This document shows, in pieces, positions 25,834-33,535 of a stretch of DNA of 64,000 bases. Position numbers and translations under genes: made by a program. The DNA comes from UBA822 sp965249775 (lineage in GTDB: Bacteria; Gemmatimonadota; Gemmatimonadetes; Longimicrobiales; Gaopeijiaceae). Location: NCBI GenBank assembly GCA_965249775.1, contig OZ252253.1, positions 1,798,001 through 1,862,000 on the forward strand, read 5' to 3'. Numbering within the stretch: the first letter of the stretch is position 1; each line of letters starts with the position of its first letter. Below the pieces are notes generated by a model, which saw only the letters and a program-made list of their open reading frames with translations, did no database searches and was not told the origin of the DNA.

Positions 25834-26511
25834 ATGAGCGTAAGTCGAAGTGGTGCGATCGGGGGGACATTGGCTCTAGGCGCCGCAGTGGCCCTCGTTT
25901 TGGGGACTTGGCTCTTCTTGCGGCCGCCCGATCCGCAACTCGGGTCGGAGCCCGAAACCCAGCCCGAGCCGCAGCGCGAGTTCAGGCTCGGGCCACACGA
26001 CGGCTTCGACCTTCCGGGAGTCGACACTGGAAGAGTCGCCGTAGGCGATGTCGCGCCCGACTTCTCGCTGGTGAGTTACGCGGGCCCAGTGACCACCCTC
26101 TCGGACTTCCGAGGCGACAAGAACGTCGTCCTCCAATTCTATCGTGGGCACTGGTGACCGTTTTGCGCCCGTCAGTTCGGTGAACTGAGCGACCTTCTGT
26201 CTGAAGAGCAAAAGGTGAACACCGTACTCATGGCCCTATCCGTGGATGAACGCGAGGACCAGCAGAGGATGATCGATCGGGTCGCGGAAGACTATGATGC
26301 GACCATCGATTTCACGTTGCTTGCCGACCCCGACAACGCCGTCATCAATCGCTACGGTGTCTTCAACCCGGACTCCCGGCGCGTGGTCCCGCATCCGACG
26401 ACGCTCGTCATCGACACAGACGGTGTCGTGCGATGGAAGTTCATCGAGATCGACTACCGGATCCGGCCCACGAACGAGGACATCCTGACGGCACTGGCGG
26501 AGCTGGACTAG
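25834..26511 (+). CDS. Membrane-anchored peroxiredoxin-like selenoprotein (Sec at TGA 26155-26157)
   Basis: The frame is open from ATG 25834 (GAGGAGA eight nt upstream) to TAG 26511 except for one TGA at codon 108. Reading that TGA as selenocysteine gives a 225-aa AhpC/TSA-type protein: a signal anchor (about residues 8-29), an acidic Pro/Gln linker, then VGDVAPDFSLVSYAGPVTTLSDFRG and FYRGHW-U-PFCARQF. Homologues have Cys at the U position in FYRGHWCPFC, the peroxidatic residue, with a second Cys at +3. The thioredoxin fold continues on both sides of the TGA, including VPHPTTLVIDTDGVVRWKFIE. A hairpin in the expected SECIS position follows. The protein should reduce peroxides in the periplasm. 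If translation stopped at the TGA, the product would lose most of the fold. selA-D are not in the window. Its TAG and that of the convergent gene share one CTAG. Confidence 0.85.
26172..26188 (+). promoter_or_regulatory. Bacterial SECIS-like hairpin
   Basis: TCAGTTC, loop GGT, GAACTGA forms a perfect 7-bp stem starting 15 nt after the TGA. The loop is 22 nt downstream of the TGA and begins with G and contains GU. Both agree with the bacterial SECIS pattern read by SelB (loop about 16-37 nt after UGA, G among its first bases). It lies in the coding sequence for QFGEL. Confidence 0.75.
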
Positions 26512-27566
26512 CTCTCCTCCTCTATCGTCGTGAACGCGATGGCGATGGGACAGATACCTACCGGAATGGTGACGTCGATCTCGAACGAGCCGTCGAGCCT
26601 GTTGACCGTGGAGGGGTTCACGCAGTCGGGCGTCAGTGAATAGAGTGTCCCTCCTTCATCGAATCCGAGGCCCGAGGTGCCGGTGCCGCCAGGCTTCAAG
26701 GCGTCCGCCGGTGCCCGGATGAAGGCGTCCAGGCTGGTATCCCAAACAGCGACGCCGTATGAGAAGGCGCCCACGAAGGCCCGGGCGGAGGGACCCAGCG
26801 CCAGGCTCCCAGGGAAATCACCGAACCCGGCATGATGCTCCACCTCGTTCAGGCCGGTCAAGTTCACGACGGAGAGTGACCCTGTCGCCGATCCAAAAGA
26901 CCCCGAGTTCACTATATAGAGCAGCCCGTCCGGAGCCACATCGCCCACGACGGCGTTCTCTCCGCTCAGCTCGATGGTGGACGTGACCGTAAGACTCTCG
27001 ACGTCGATCACGGACACCTTCGCCGGCCCATCGGGGGCAAAAAACTCGTTGAGCTCGGCGTTCAGCACGAACGCCCGCCCACCCTCGACCACGACCGCTT
27101 GTGGGAACCGGCCCACCGCGATGTCGCTCCCACGAGTGCCCGAAAGAAGGTTGATCGGCGTGACCGAGTTGAGACCGGGATTCGCGGCGAGTACGATGGA
27201 ATCGTTCAAGAAGGCAGCGCCCGTCGCACCGGATCCCGGCGGGAGCCCGACCGTCCTGAGAACAACCCCCTCCTTCAGGTCCACGACGGCCACGGCGGGA
27301 ACGAGCCCGAGCGGCACGGCAGCCAGCTCGCCACGCACGGCCAGTGTGACAGGGCTGCCATCAGGACCGAGGCCGACGACCCGGGTCTGCAGCGGGTTCT
27401 CGACCTCGAATATAGTGAGGCTCAGGTCCAGGCTCGACAGTACGACACCTACTTCGGCGGTCTCCGGGGGAAGCGGCTCCATGCCGTCACCAGAGCAGGC
27501 CGCAAGGAGCAGGAGTGACAGCAACCCAAAGCGACGAAAGCGGGCTACTGGTGCATCATTCTTCAT
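26508..27566 (-). CDS. Beta-propeller lipoprotein downstream of btuB (BtuG-like candidate)
   Basis: This 352-aa lipoprotein (LLSLLLLAACSGDG, lipidated Cys24) folds as a YncE-like beta-propeller by pattern: repeats such as AVAVVDLKEGVVLRTVGLP, KVSVIDVESLTVTSTIELS and SLSVVNLTGLNEVEH. It starts 22 nt after the BtuB-like receptor and so shares its cobalamin riboswitch. In Bacteroides, the surface propeller lipoprotein BtuG captures vitamin B12 for BtuB; here the same genes, order and fold class suggest the same job. The sequence link to BtuG is not established, and a generic YncE-like protein remains possible. The C-terminus has two Cys that may form a disulfide (TPDCVNPS, PVGICPIA). Confidence 0.75.
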   Translation of the reverse strand: MKNDAPVARFRRFGLLSLLLLAACSGDGMEPLPPETAEVGVVLSSLDLSLTIFEVENPLQTRVVGLGPDGSPVTLAVRGELAAVPLGLVPAVAVVDLKEGVVLRTVGLPPGSGATGAAFLNDSIVLAANPGLNSVTPINLLSGTRGSDIAVGRFPQAVVVEGGRAFVLNAELNEFFAPDGPAKVSVIDVESLTVTSTIELSGENAVVGDVAPDGLLYIVNSGSFGSATGSLSVVNLTGLNEVEHHAGFGDFPGSLALGPSARAFVGAFSYGVAVWDTSLDAFIRAPADALKPGGTGTSGLGFDEGGTLYSLTPDCVNPSTVNRLDGSFEIDVTIPVGICPIAIAFTTIEEES

Positions 27567-27587
27567 TTCAGATCCTCCTGTAAGTGA

Positions 27588-29753
27588 TCAGGAACTCGGA
27601 CTGACCCGGAGCTCCAAACGGAGCGTCCGACCCGGGTCGGGATAGGCGAAGATCAGGGCGTCGGTGACGTTGAAGAGGCGGTCGATCCTCAGACGGCTTT
27701 CGGCGCTCCAGCCTCCGAAGAGCCAGCGGCGTCCCACATCGACGTCCGTCACCCAGAATCCATCTAGCTCATTCACGGGCGCGGGCACGGGGAAGCGAGC
27801 CCCGGTAAAGCGGGAGGCCAAGCGGAGCGACCACGGGCCGCGCTGCCATCCAGCGCCGACCGTAACCCCGTAACGCGGGCGGTACGCCACCTGGACTTCA
27901 TCGGACCCGGGCCGGTCGTAGGTGACGCGGGTGAGGCTGAAGCTCCCATCGATCGAGAAACCCGTGCCGGGTAACTCCACCTCCCAGCGTGCCTCCCCCC
28001 CCGATCTCTTCACGTCCGTATTCCGGGGACTCCATACGAAGCGGAAGTCCGGGAGCCAGACAATCATCCCCTTCATGTCCCCCCGGTAGGCCTCGGCGGA
28101 CACCCGTACGCCGGCCCCCAACACTTCCCTTGCCCACGACAACCCGGCGACGAACTCGGAGGGTACGCGCTCAGCGCGAAGGTCGGGGTTCGGCTCGACG
28201 CCCACCCCTTCTCTGAAGAACTGGTCGCCGAGCGTTGGAGGGCTGAACGCACTGCGGTGTGCTACACGCAGACGAAAGCGGCTGAGAGGAACGTTGAGGG
28301 CCACTTCATGGCTCCCGTGCCACCGATCGGTCCGCCCAACCCAGTGCCCGCGAACGGAAGTAGACAGAGACCACGCTCCCGCGGCGGGCGACCAGGTGCC
28401 CGATGCACGCAGCCCCAGATCGCTCCGCGTGGACGGCACGTCGAAGCTCAACGCCTCGGATTCCACGCTCTGTACGTCTAAATCGACGCCAGCGGATATC
28501 GCGCGTAGCACTCCGATGCCGGGGATCGTCGCCTCTACCGAGGCCCCTATCGCCTGGAGCACGGTGCGATCGTCATACGGAGCCCCGAACGGCGGATCGG
28601 AGTCACGGAAGCGAGTGGACTGTCGAGTGGCAAAGGTCCTTACGCTCAGCGATCCATCATCGAGCAGCCCACCATTCCAACCGACGGATATCCTCGCGCG
28701 GCCGAGATCCTGGCGCGAATTGGGTGACGGTGCGAAGCTCCGCCCTGGAAGTCCCCTCACGAGGGTTTCGAGTCCTGCGACTGCATTCAGGTCACCGTCC
28801 CAGAGGGGACCCGACCAACCCGTGCTCGCGCTCCACGTCATGAGATCTGCATTGCTGCGATAAGCTTCACCACCTCCCGCTTCGGCCGGGATGGTGAAGC
28901 CGAACCCACCGTCGAGTCCCCTGCCCTCCACTCGTCCCACCCACCGGCCATTCCACAGTGCCCGGCCGCCTCCCACGCCGAGGCCGAGCTGCCCGAGGGA
29001 CCCCGCCCAGGTGGACACATGCCACGGGTCCAGGTCGCCGGAGGATTCGAGCAGGATCACTCCGGCAGCCGCCCGGGGGCCGAAGCGAGCGGAGAGCGCA
29101 CCGGGTAGCACCGTCGCGCGCGTGAGACTCCGGGCCGAGACGGTAGAGAGGTCGGCCTCGCCGGTGACGGGGTCGTTCAGTGGGATGCCGTCGAGAAGCA
29201 CGAGAACCCCGTCCGGATTGGCGCCCCGCACACTGACGGCCTGGGGGCCGCCCCTGCTTCGTTCCTGAATCACGATGCCGGGAACGGCTCGGAGTGCATC
29301 TCCCGCGGTCCGGGCCCCCGACGCGATGATCGCAGGGCGAGAGAGAACGACTCCTCCGGCGGCCTCCACCGCAGCCGTGATGCCGACGAGTTCGAGCGCC
29401 ACCGGTATGAGCCCCACGGTGACCCGGGCAACGCCCCCGTTCTGGACCTCAACATCACGGTAGGTGCCGCCGTACCCTAGTCGCCGGACCGATACTCGAT
29501 ACAGGCCCGGCGCGAGCCCTCTCAGCCGGAAGCTGCCGGACGCGTCGGTCGACATTCTCCAGGCGCCCGGCTCGACGACGACCTCGACCGCCGCGAGCGG
29601 GGTCCTCGTGAAAGAATCCACGATCCGGCCGGATAGCTCACCGGGCCACTGGACGGCGGAGGCCGTCGCGGGCACGGCCAACGCGGTTGCTACGGCTAAG
29701 CAAACACGCCAGCCACCGCGCATCGTAGACCGATATAATGCGAAAACCCGCAT
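27588..29753 (-). CDS. btuB: BtuB-like TonB-dependent receptor under cobalamin riboswitch
   Basis: This 721-aa outer-membrane receptor has a signal peptide, an N-terminal carboxypeptidase-regulatory-like domain (about residues 35-115, LSGRIVDSFTRTPLAAVEVVV), a plug (about 125-240, with DALRAVPGIVIQERSRGGPQAVSVRG and LVLLDGIPLNDP) and a 22-strand-type barrel ending in LRLELRVSPSS. The upstream cobalamin riboswitch makes corrinoid uptake the best role. The ATG at 29753 follows GGGGAAGAG; an ATG at 29723 is an alternative with its own signal peptide. BtuB of E. coli lacks the extra N-terminal domain. The propeller lipoprotein follows. btuCDF are not here. Confidence 0.85.
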   Translation of the reverse strand: MRVFALYRSTMRGGWRVCLAVATALAVPATASAVQWPGELSGRIVDSFTRTPLAAVEVVVEPGAWRMSTDASGSFRLRGLAPGLYRVSVRRLGYGGTYRDVEVQNGGVARVTVGLIPVALELVGITAAVEAAGGVVLSRPAIIASGARTAGDALRAVPGIVIQERSRGGPQAVSVRGANPDGVLVLLDGIPLNDPVTGEADLSTVSARSLTRATVLPGALSARFGPRAAAGVILLESSGDLDPWHVSTWAGSLGQLGLGVGGGRALWNGRWVGRVEGRGLDGGFGFTIPAEAGGGEAYRSNADLMTWSASTGWSGPLWDGDLNAVAGLETLVRGLPGRSFAPSPNSRQDLGRARISVGWNGGLLDDGSLSVRTFATRQSTRFRDSDPPFGAPYDDRTVLQAIGASVEATIPGIGVLRAISAGVDLDVQSVESEALSFDVPSTRSDLGLRASGTWSPAAGAWSLSTSVRGHWVGRTDRWHGSHEVALNVPLSRFRLRVAHRSAFSPPTLGDQFFREGVGVEPNPDLRAERVPSEFVAGLSWAREVLGAGVRVSAEAYRGDMKGMIVWLPDFRFVWSPRNTDVKRSGGEARWEVELPGTGFSIDGSFSLTRVTYDRPGSDEVQVAYRPRYGVTVGAGWQRGPWSLRLASRFTGARFPVPAPVNELDGFWVTDVDVGRRWLFGGWSAESRLRIDRLFNVTDALIFAYPDPGRTLRLELRVSPSS

Positions 29754-29781
29754 CTCTTCCCCTCGAAGAGTGCATGGCGAC

Positions 29782-29948
29782 GCGGGCGCGCAGGTCTACT
29801 GACTCAGGGCGGCACTCCCTCGCCTTCCCAGGGCCTTTCGGCTCCAGTGGCGTTCCTTGAGGGGGCCTGTTCGACGCATATGCGCCGAGCCCAACACAGT
29901 GGCGGGGCCGTGCCGGATTCTCACCGGCTTCCGAGATGCCTCGCCCGC
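29782..29948 (-). ncRNA. Cobalamin riboswitch
   Basis: Conserved blocks occur in order on the minus strand: GAAGCCGGTGAGAATCCGGC, CCCCGCCACTGT, GCCACTGG, GGGAAGGCG and GAGTCAGTAGACCTGC. GCGGGCG (29948-29942) and CGCCCGC (29788-29782) pair as P1 and define the ends. It lies in the btuB leader, 28 nt before the ATG. No U-run terminator follows, so translational control by hiding the GGGGAAGAG site is likely. Confidence 0.95.
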
Positions 29949-29969
29949 TAATTCAAGTTGTCGAAGAGC

Positions 29970-29999
29970 AACCTATCGGGGGCCGTGACGGGCTGTCAA
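29970..29999 (-). promoter_or_regulatory. Promoter of the btuB transcript
   Basis: TTGACA (29999-29994) is followed after 18 nt by TAGGTT, about 22 nt upstream of the riboswitch P1 stem. The position and perfect -35 box support it; the -10 box is weak. Confidence 0.6.
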
Positions 30000-30039
30000 A
30001 CGAGCGGGTCGCGTGGTGTTCTGCCCCGGGGCGTCCGAG

Positions 30040-31521
30040 CTAGAAAGAACTGAGGCCCGTGAATTCCTGTATCCGGTAGACCACTCGTTTCCACCAAGCA
30101 TCGTCGGCCCAGACCTCATACGCGACCGAAAAGTCCCCACCCTGGTTCGACCAGAGACGCTCGAAATAATCCGACGCCTGGGCACCAAGAGCGTCGCCCG
30201 CACGCACCAGGAGATCCGCTTCGAGGTTGTAGTCGGCAAGATTTCTGCGTGTGAGGTTGGCGGACCCGCCGAGCAGCGTCGTCCCCTGAGCCGTGTGGAA
30301 GGCAAGCAACTTCGTGTGAAACTGCTCGCCGTGCGTATCGTACCAACGTACCTCGATTCCACCCGCTTCCGTTCCGCCCTCCCCATTTCCAGCCTCCGCC
30401 GCGCTCACGAGCTCACGAGCCACCTGCCGGTTGGGGATTCCCCCCTTTTCGCGCCCGAACGCATCCTTGTTGGGATCGAGCAGGAGCCGCACCCGAGCCC
30501 CCCTCCCCGCGGCGGACTTGATGGCGCCGATCACACGGCGGCTGGACAAGTAGAACATCGCGACGTCCACGCGGTCGCCCGCCCCCATCGCCTCCAGTTC
30601 GTCGATCAGCACCGATCGAATCTCTCCCTCCGTCACGAATCGGGTGGTGCTTGAACCCTCCAGTTCGGTCCACGGATCCATCACGTGCGCTGGGACGTCG
30701 TGACCGGAAAACATGGCCACTGCCCGCTCGGATTCTAGGATGTCTTCGCAGACCTGCCCCTGAACGCTCCAGGCGATATTCGAGTGGAAGCTGCTCGCGT
30801 CGTGCGGATTCGCCGACAACACCATGCACCCGTCCTCCGTGACGATCACCTTGCGGTGGTTCGCCTTCATGTTGAGCAATTTCAGGTACGATCGGAGCGT
30901 GACGCGCTGGGCGGTGCTGGTGAGGGGATGCGGCGCGAAGGCCGGACCCGCCGTGCCGAGCCACTGCAGGTAGGTCCGCCACAAGGACGAAAACATCGGG
31001 TTCGAATCCCGGAGTCGGCTCAGGTCGGTGACGACGACGCGGACTCCGTCCTCTTCGAGCCTGCCCAGCGCCGTCGATGTGTAGGCGCCATAGAAATTGT
31101 TGATCTCGTCCGTTATGAACGTGACGTCCAGCGTCGGGACCGCCTTTCGTCTTGCCAAGATCCGATCGGTGAGTTCACGGGTGATGGGCCGGTAGTCACG
31201 GTCGCCCGTATGCTCCTCGTTGAAGAGGAACATGTCGATGACCACGAAGCGGTCGGCCCGATCGATCATCCCAAGCACCCGGTCGAAAATGTTCTGCTCG
31301 GAACGCTGCACGCCGTCGCGCAGGTAGGTGACGTCGGTCAAGAGCTCGAGTCGCGCGACACCGTGCTCGGGGCCGAAGGTCGACAACCCCTCGGGGAGAG
31401 GCATCCACACGCCCCGGGCCATCACGACGACCCACCACACAGCCATCACGATCAGGGCCAAGCGCACGCGGGTGCGGTGCCGGGCCGCCATAGAGGCGAG
31501 CCTCCGGAACGGCCGAGTCAT
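30040..31521 (-). CDS. Phospholipase D-fold protein, cardiolipin synthase-like
   Basis: This 493-aa inner-membrane protein has one N-terminal helix (about residues 18-37, VRLALIVMAVWWVVVMA) and two PLDc domains. The first active-site motif is NHRKVIVTEDG (H-x-K), followed by SANPHD; the second is FHTKLLAFHTAQGTTLLGGSANLTRRN. The HxK pairs are present, but the Asp of the canonical HxK(x4)D motif is Glu in the first and His in the second, so it is a divergent member. Family roles are cardiolipin or phosphatidyl transfer and phosphodiesterase activity. The ATG at 31521 is chosen; a TTG at 31569 and an ATG at 31491 are alternatives. Single gene, divergent from the histidine kinase run. Confidence 0.8.
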   Translation of the reverse strand: MTRPFRRLASMAARHRTRVRLALIVMAVWWVVVMARGVWMPLPEGLSTFGPEHGVARLELLTDVTYLRDGVQRSEQNIFDRVLGMIDRADRFVVIDMFLFNEEHTGDRDYRPITRELTDRILARRKAVPTLDVTFITDEINNFYGAYTSTALGRLEEDGVRVVVTDLSRLRDSNPMFSSLWRTYLQWLGTAGPAFAPHPLTSTAQRVTLRSYLKLLNMKANHRKVIVTEDGCMVLSANPHDASSFHSNIAWSVQGQVCEDILESERAVAMFSGHDVPAHVMDPWTELEGSSTTRFVTEGEIRSVLIDELEAMGAGDRVDVAMFYLSSRRVIGAIKSAAGRGARVRLLLDPNKDAFGREKGGIPNRQVARELVSAAEAGNGEGGTEAGGIEVRWYDTHGEQFHTKLLAFHTAQGTTLLGGSANLTRRNLADYNLEADLLVRAGDALGAQASDYFERLWSNQGGDFSVAYEVWADDAWWKRVVYRIQEFTGLSSF

Positions 31522-31803
31522 GCGGCGATCCGGACCAGGCGAAGCGTTGTCCGCTTCGGCTGGCGCCAAGGGGTCAGGCGGCGTGGAAATGGGGTCCCCT
31601 CCGGGTCGATCCTACCATGGTCAAATCCTCCTCGAATCCCTCTGGGTTCTTCAACCCCTCGGTCCCCGGTCGTGTTCACCGACACCCAAATGCTCGTGGT
31701 GCGATCAAGCTCGCCTGGCACGCCCTAAAAACTCGTTGGAAAAAACATCAAGCTGGGGCACATTTGAAATGTTGACCAATAGATTTCCTTCGCGCACTGG
31801 ATA

Positions 31804-33174
31804 ATTGCCATCAAGGACATTGTCGCCGACATCGGTACGATCGAGCGCCGTGATCGCCAGCGCTGGTGGATCGCGATCCTCCTCATACTCGTCTTGACCG
31901 CAGCGCTGATCCTGTCTCATCTGCCCGAGCTCGTCGGCACGAGTGGCGAATTTGTCGAACGAAACAGGACCTATCTCACGGGTCTCATTCTGCTGATCCC
32001 ACTCTTCTGTCTGTACGTGTTACAGAGCACCGCCCTCTCCCGAAAGCTACGAGCACAGCTCATCGAGAATCAAACCAAGGACGACTTCGTCGCGATCGTC
32101 TCCCATGAGCTCCGTACGCCACTCGCAACCATCTCCAACGTTCTCTCCAATTCGCTCGCCGGCGTCTGGGGGGACCTCAGCGACGACGCGCGTAGCGAGC
32201 TCGAGACCGGCCACACCAGCGCGAAGAGGCTGGCAAGCGTGGTCGCCAACCTTCTGGACATGTCGACGATCCGAGCGGGCCGCGTCACTCTCGAGAAATC
32301 CCAGGTCGACCTGCCGGGACTGATTCATAGCGTCACCCGATCGGTCAAGGCGAACGCGGAAGAAAAGGGCGTCGCGCTCGAGATGGCGAACGATCCGTCC
32401 CTCGGGCTCGTCTTTTGCGACCCGGAGAAGATCGTGCGTGTGGTCACGAACCTGGTGGGGAACGCGCTCAAATTCACCGACGAGGGCGGCACCGTTTCCA
32501 TCGGCATCCAGAACGGTCTCGACGACTTCGAGATCTCTGTAGCCGATACGGGAGAGGGCATCGCCCCGGAGAACCAGGGGCGCATCTTCGGGCGGTTTGA
32601 GCAGGTCGGTCGGACGCACGGATCAGGAGAGAAGGGTACCGGCCTCGGCCTGGCCATTTCAAGGGAGCTGGTGGAGCTCCACGGCGGGACGCTCGAGGTG
32701 CAGAGTGCGCTGGGGGAGGGCAGCACGTTCAGATTCACCTTGCCCGTCTACACGCGAGAGGCGTTGCTGGAAGAGCTCGTGCACACCGAATTCAAATTGT
32801 GTCATCAGAGCGATTACATGTCCCTTATCGTTTTTGCGTTCAAGAAGGCCGAATTCAAAGCACTACAAGAGTCGTGCAGCGTCCCGGAATGGAAACAACT
32901 ACTGGCTGAGGTCGAGAGAGTAATCCGGCAGGTCGGGCGCAGCCTGCATGATACCGTGATTCAGTACGGCGACGGGCGCATGATCACCTTCTTGCGCGAC
33001 ACGCCGAAATCGGGAGCAACCGCAATGCGAGATCGGATGGTGAGCGCCCTCGCAACTTATGAGGAACGGTGCCCCTTCGCGGCCGCTACGATTTCCTGTC
33101 CGGAGGACTCGGCGACTCCGGAGTTTTTGGTTGGTGACGTCGATAACCTAGTTGAGGAGTTGGCCAATGGGTAA
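31804..33174 (+). CDS. Sensor histidine kinase with degenerate GGDEF-like tail
   Basis: The open frame encodes about 456 residues. Helix 1 (about 21-40, WWIAILLILVLTAALILSH), a short loop and helix 2 (about 58-74) precede a HisKA domain (VSHELRTPLATI, His101) and an HATPase domain with N, G1, F and G2 boxes (NLVGNALKF, DTGEGI, FGRFEQ, GTGLGLAIS). The last 140 residues resemble a GGDEF fold whose loop has become QYGDGRMITFL, so it cannot be a cyclase. The start is unresolved: after the in-frame TAG at 31780 there is no ATG/GTG/TTG before a TTG at 31894, which would delete helix 1. I give 31804 (ATT) as a working start. The end overlaps the response regulator by 8 nt. Confidence 0.85.
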   Translation: MAIKDIVADIGTIERRDRQRWWIAILLILVLTAALILSHLPELVGTSGEFVERNRTYLTGLILLIPLFCLYVLQSTALSRKLRAQLIENQTKDDFVAIVSHELRTPLATISNVLSNSLAGVWGDLSDDARSELETGHTSAKRLASVVANLLDMSTIRAGRVTLEKSQVDLPGLIHSVTRSVKANAEEKGVALEMANDPSLGLVFCDPEKIVRVVTNLVGNALKFTDEGGTVSIGIQNGLDDFEISVADTGEGIAPENQGRIFGRFEQVGRTHGSGEKGTGLGLAISRELVELHGGTLEVQSALGEGSTFRFTLPVYTREALLEELVHTEFKLCHQSDYMSLIVFAFKKAEFKALQESCSVPEWKQLLAEVERVIRQVGRSLHDTVIQYGDGRMITFLRDTPKSGATAMRDRMVSALATYEERCPFAAATISCPEDSATPEFLVGDVDNLVEELANG

Positions 33175-33535
33175 GAAGATATTCATCGCAGACGATGAGT
33201 CTGGCTTCGTGTCGACCCTGAAGTCGCGGCTCGAATTCGAAGGTTTCGAGGTCACGACTGCCCCGGACGGCAAGGCGACCTTGGAGCGGATCCCGGATGA
33301 AGCGCCGGATCTGATCTTGCTGGACATCATGATGCCGGAGATGAACGGCTATCAGGTGTGCCGCGAGCTGAAGGAAGACCCCGACACGAGCTCCATCCCA
33401 GTCCTGATGCTGACCGCCAAGTCCCAGGAGAGTGACAAATTCTGGGGGATGGAGGCCGGGGCAGACGCCTATGTCACGAAGCCCTTCGACATGGATGAGC
33501 TGATCAAAGAAGTGAGAGCGCTGCTCGACGAGTAA
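33167..33535 (+). CDS. Single-domain response regulator (CheY-like receiver)
   Basis: This 122-aa receiver has the acidic pocket IADDE (Asp9/Asp10), the phospho-acceptor Asp53 (LILLDIMMPEMNGYQ), a conserved Thr (LMLTAKS) and the Lys of VTKPFD. There is no output domain, so it must act on a partner protein. Its start lies inside the end of the histidine kinase, and its TAA overlaps the ATG of the HEAT gene (TAATG). The kinase is thus its obvious donor, and the HEAT scaffold or glycosyltransferase its likely target (inference). Confidence 0.93.
   Translation: MGKKIFIADDESGFVSTLKSRLEFEGFEVTTAPDGKATLERIPDEAPDLILLDIMMPEMNGYQVCRELKEDPDTSSIPVLMLTAKSQESDKFWGMEAGADAYVTKPFDMDELIKEVRALLDE

Noticed and set aside
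26155..26157. TGA in the peroxiredoxin gene as an ordinary stop or a nonsense mutation
   Set aside because: It replaces exactly the catalytic Cys codon, no other lesion exists, and a SECIS-like hairpin follows; selenocysteine explains all three.
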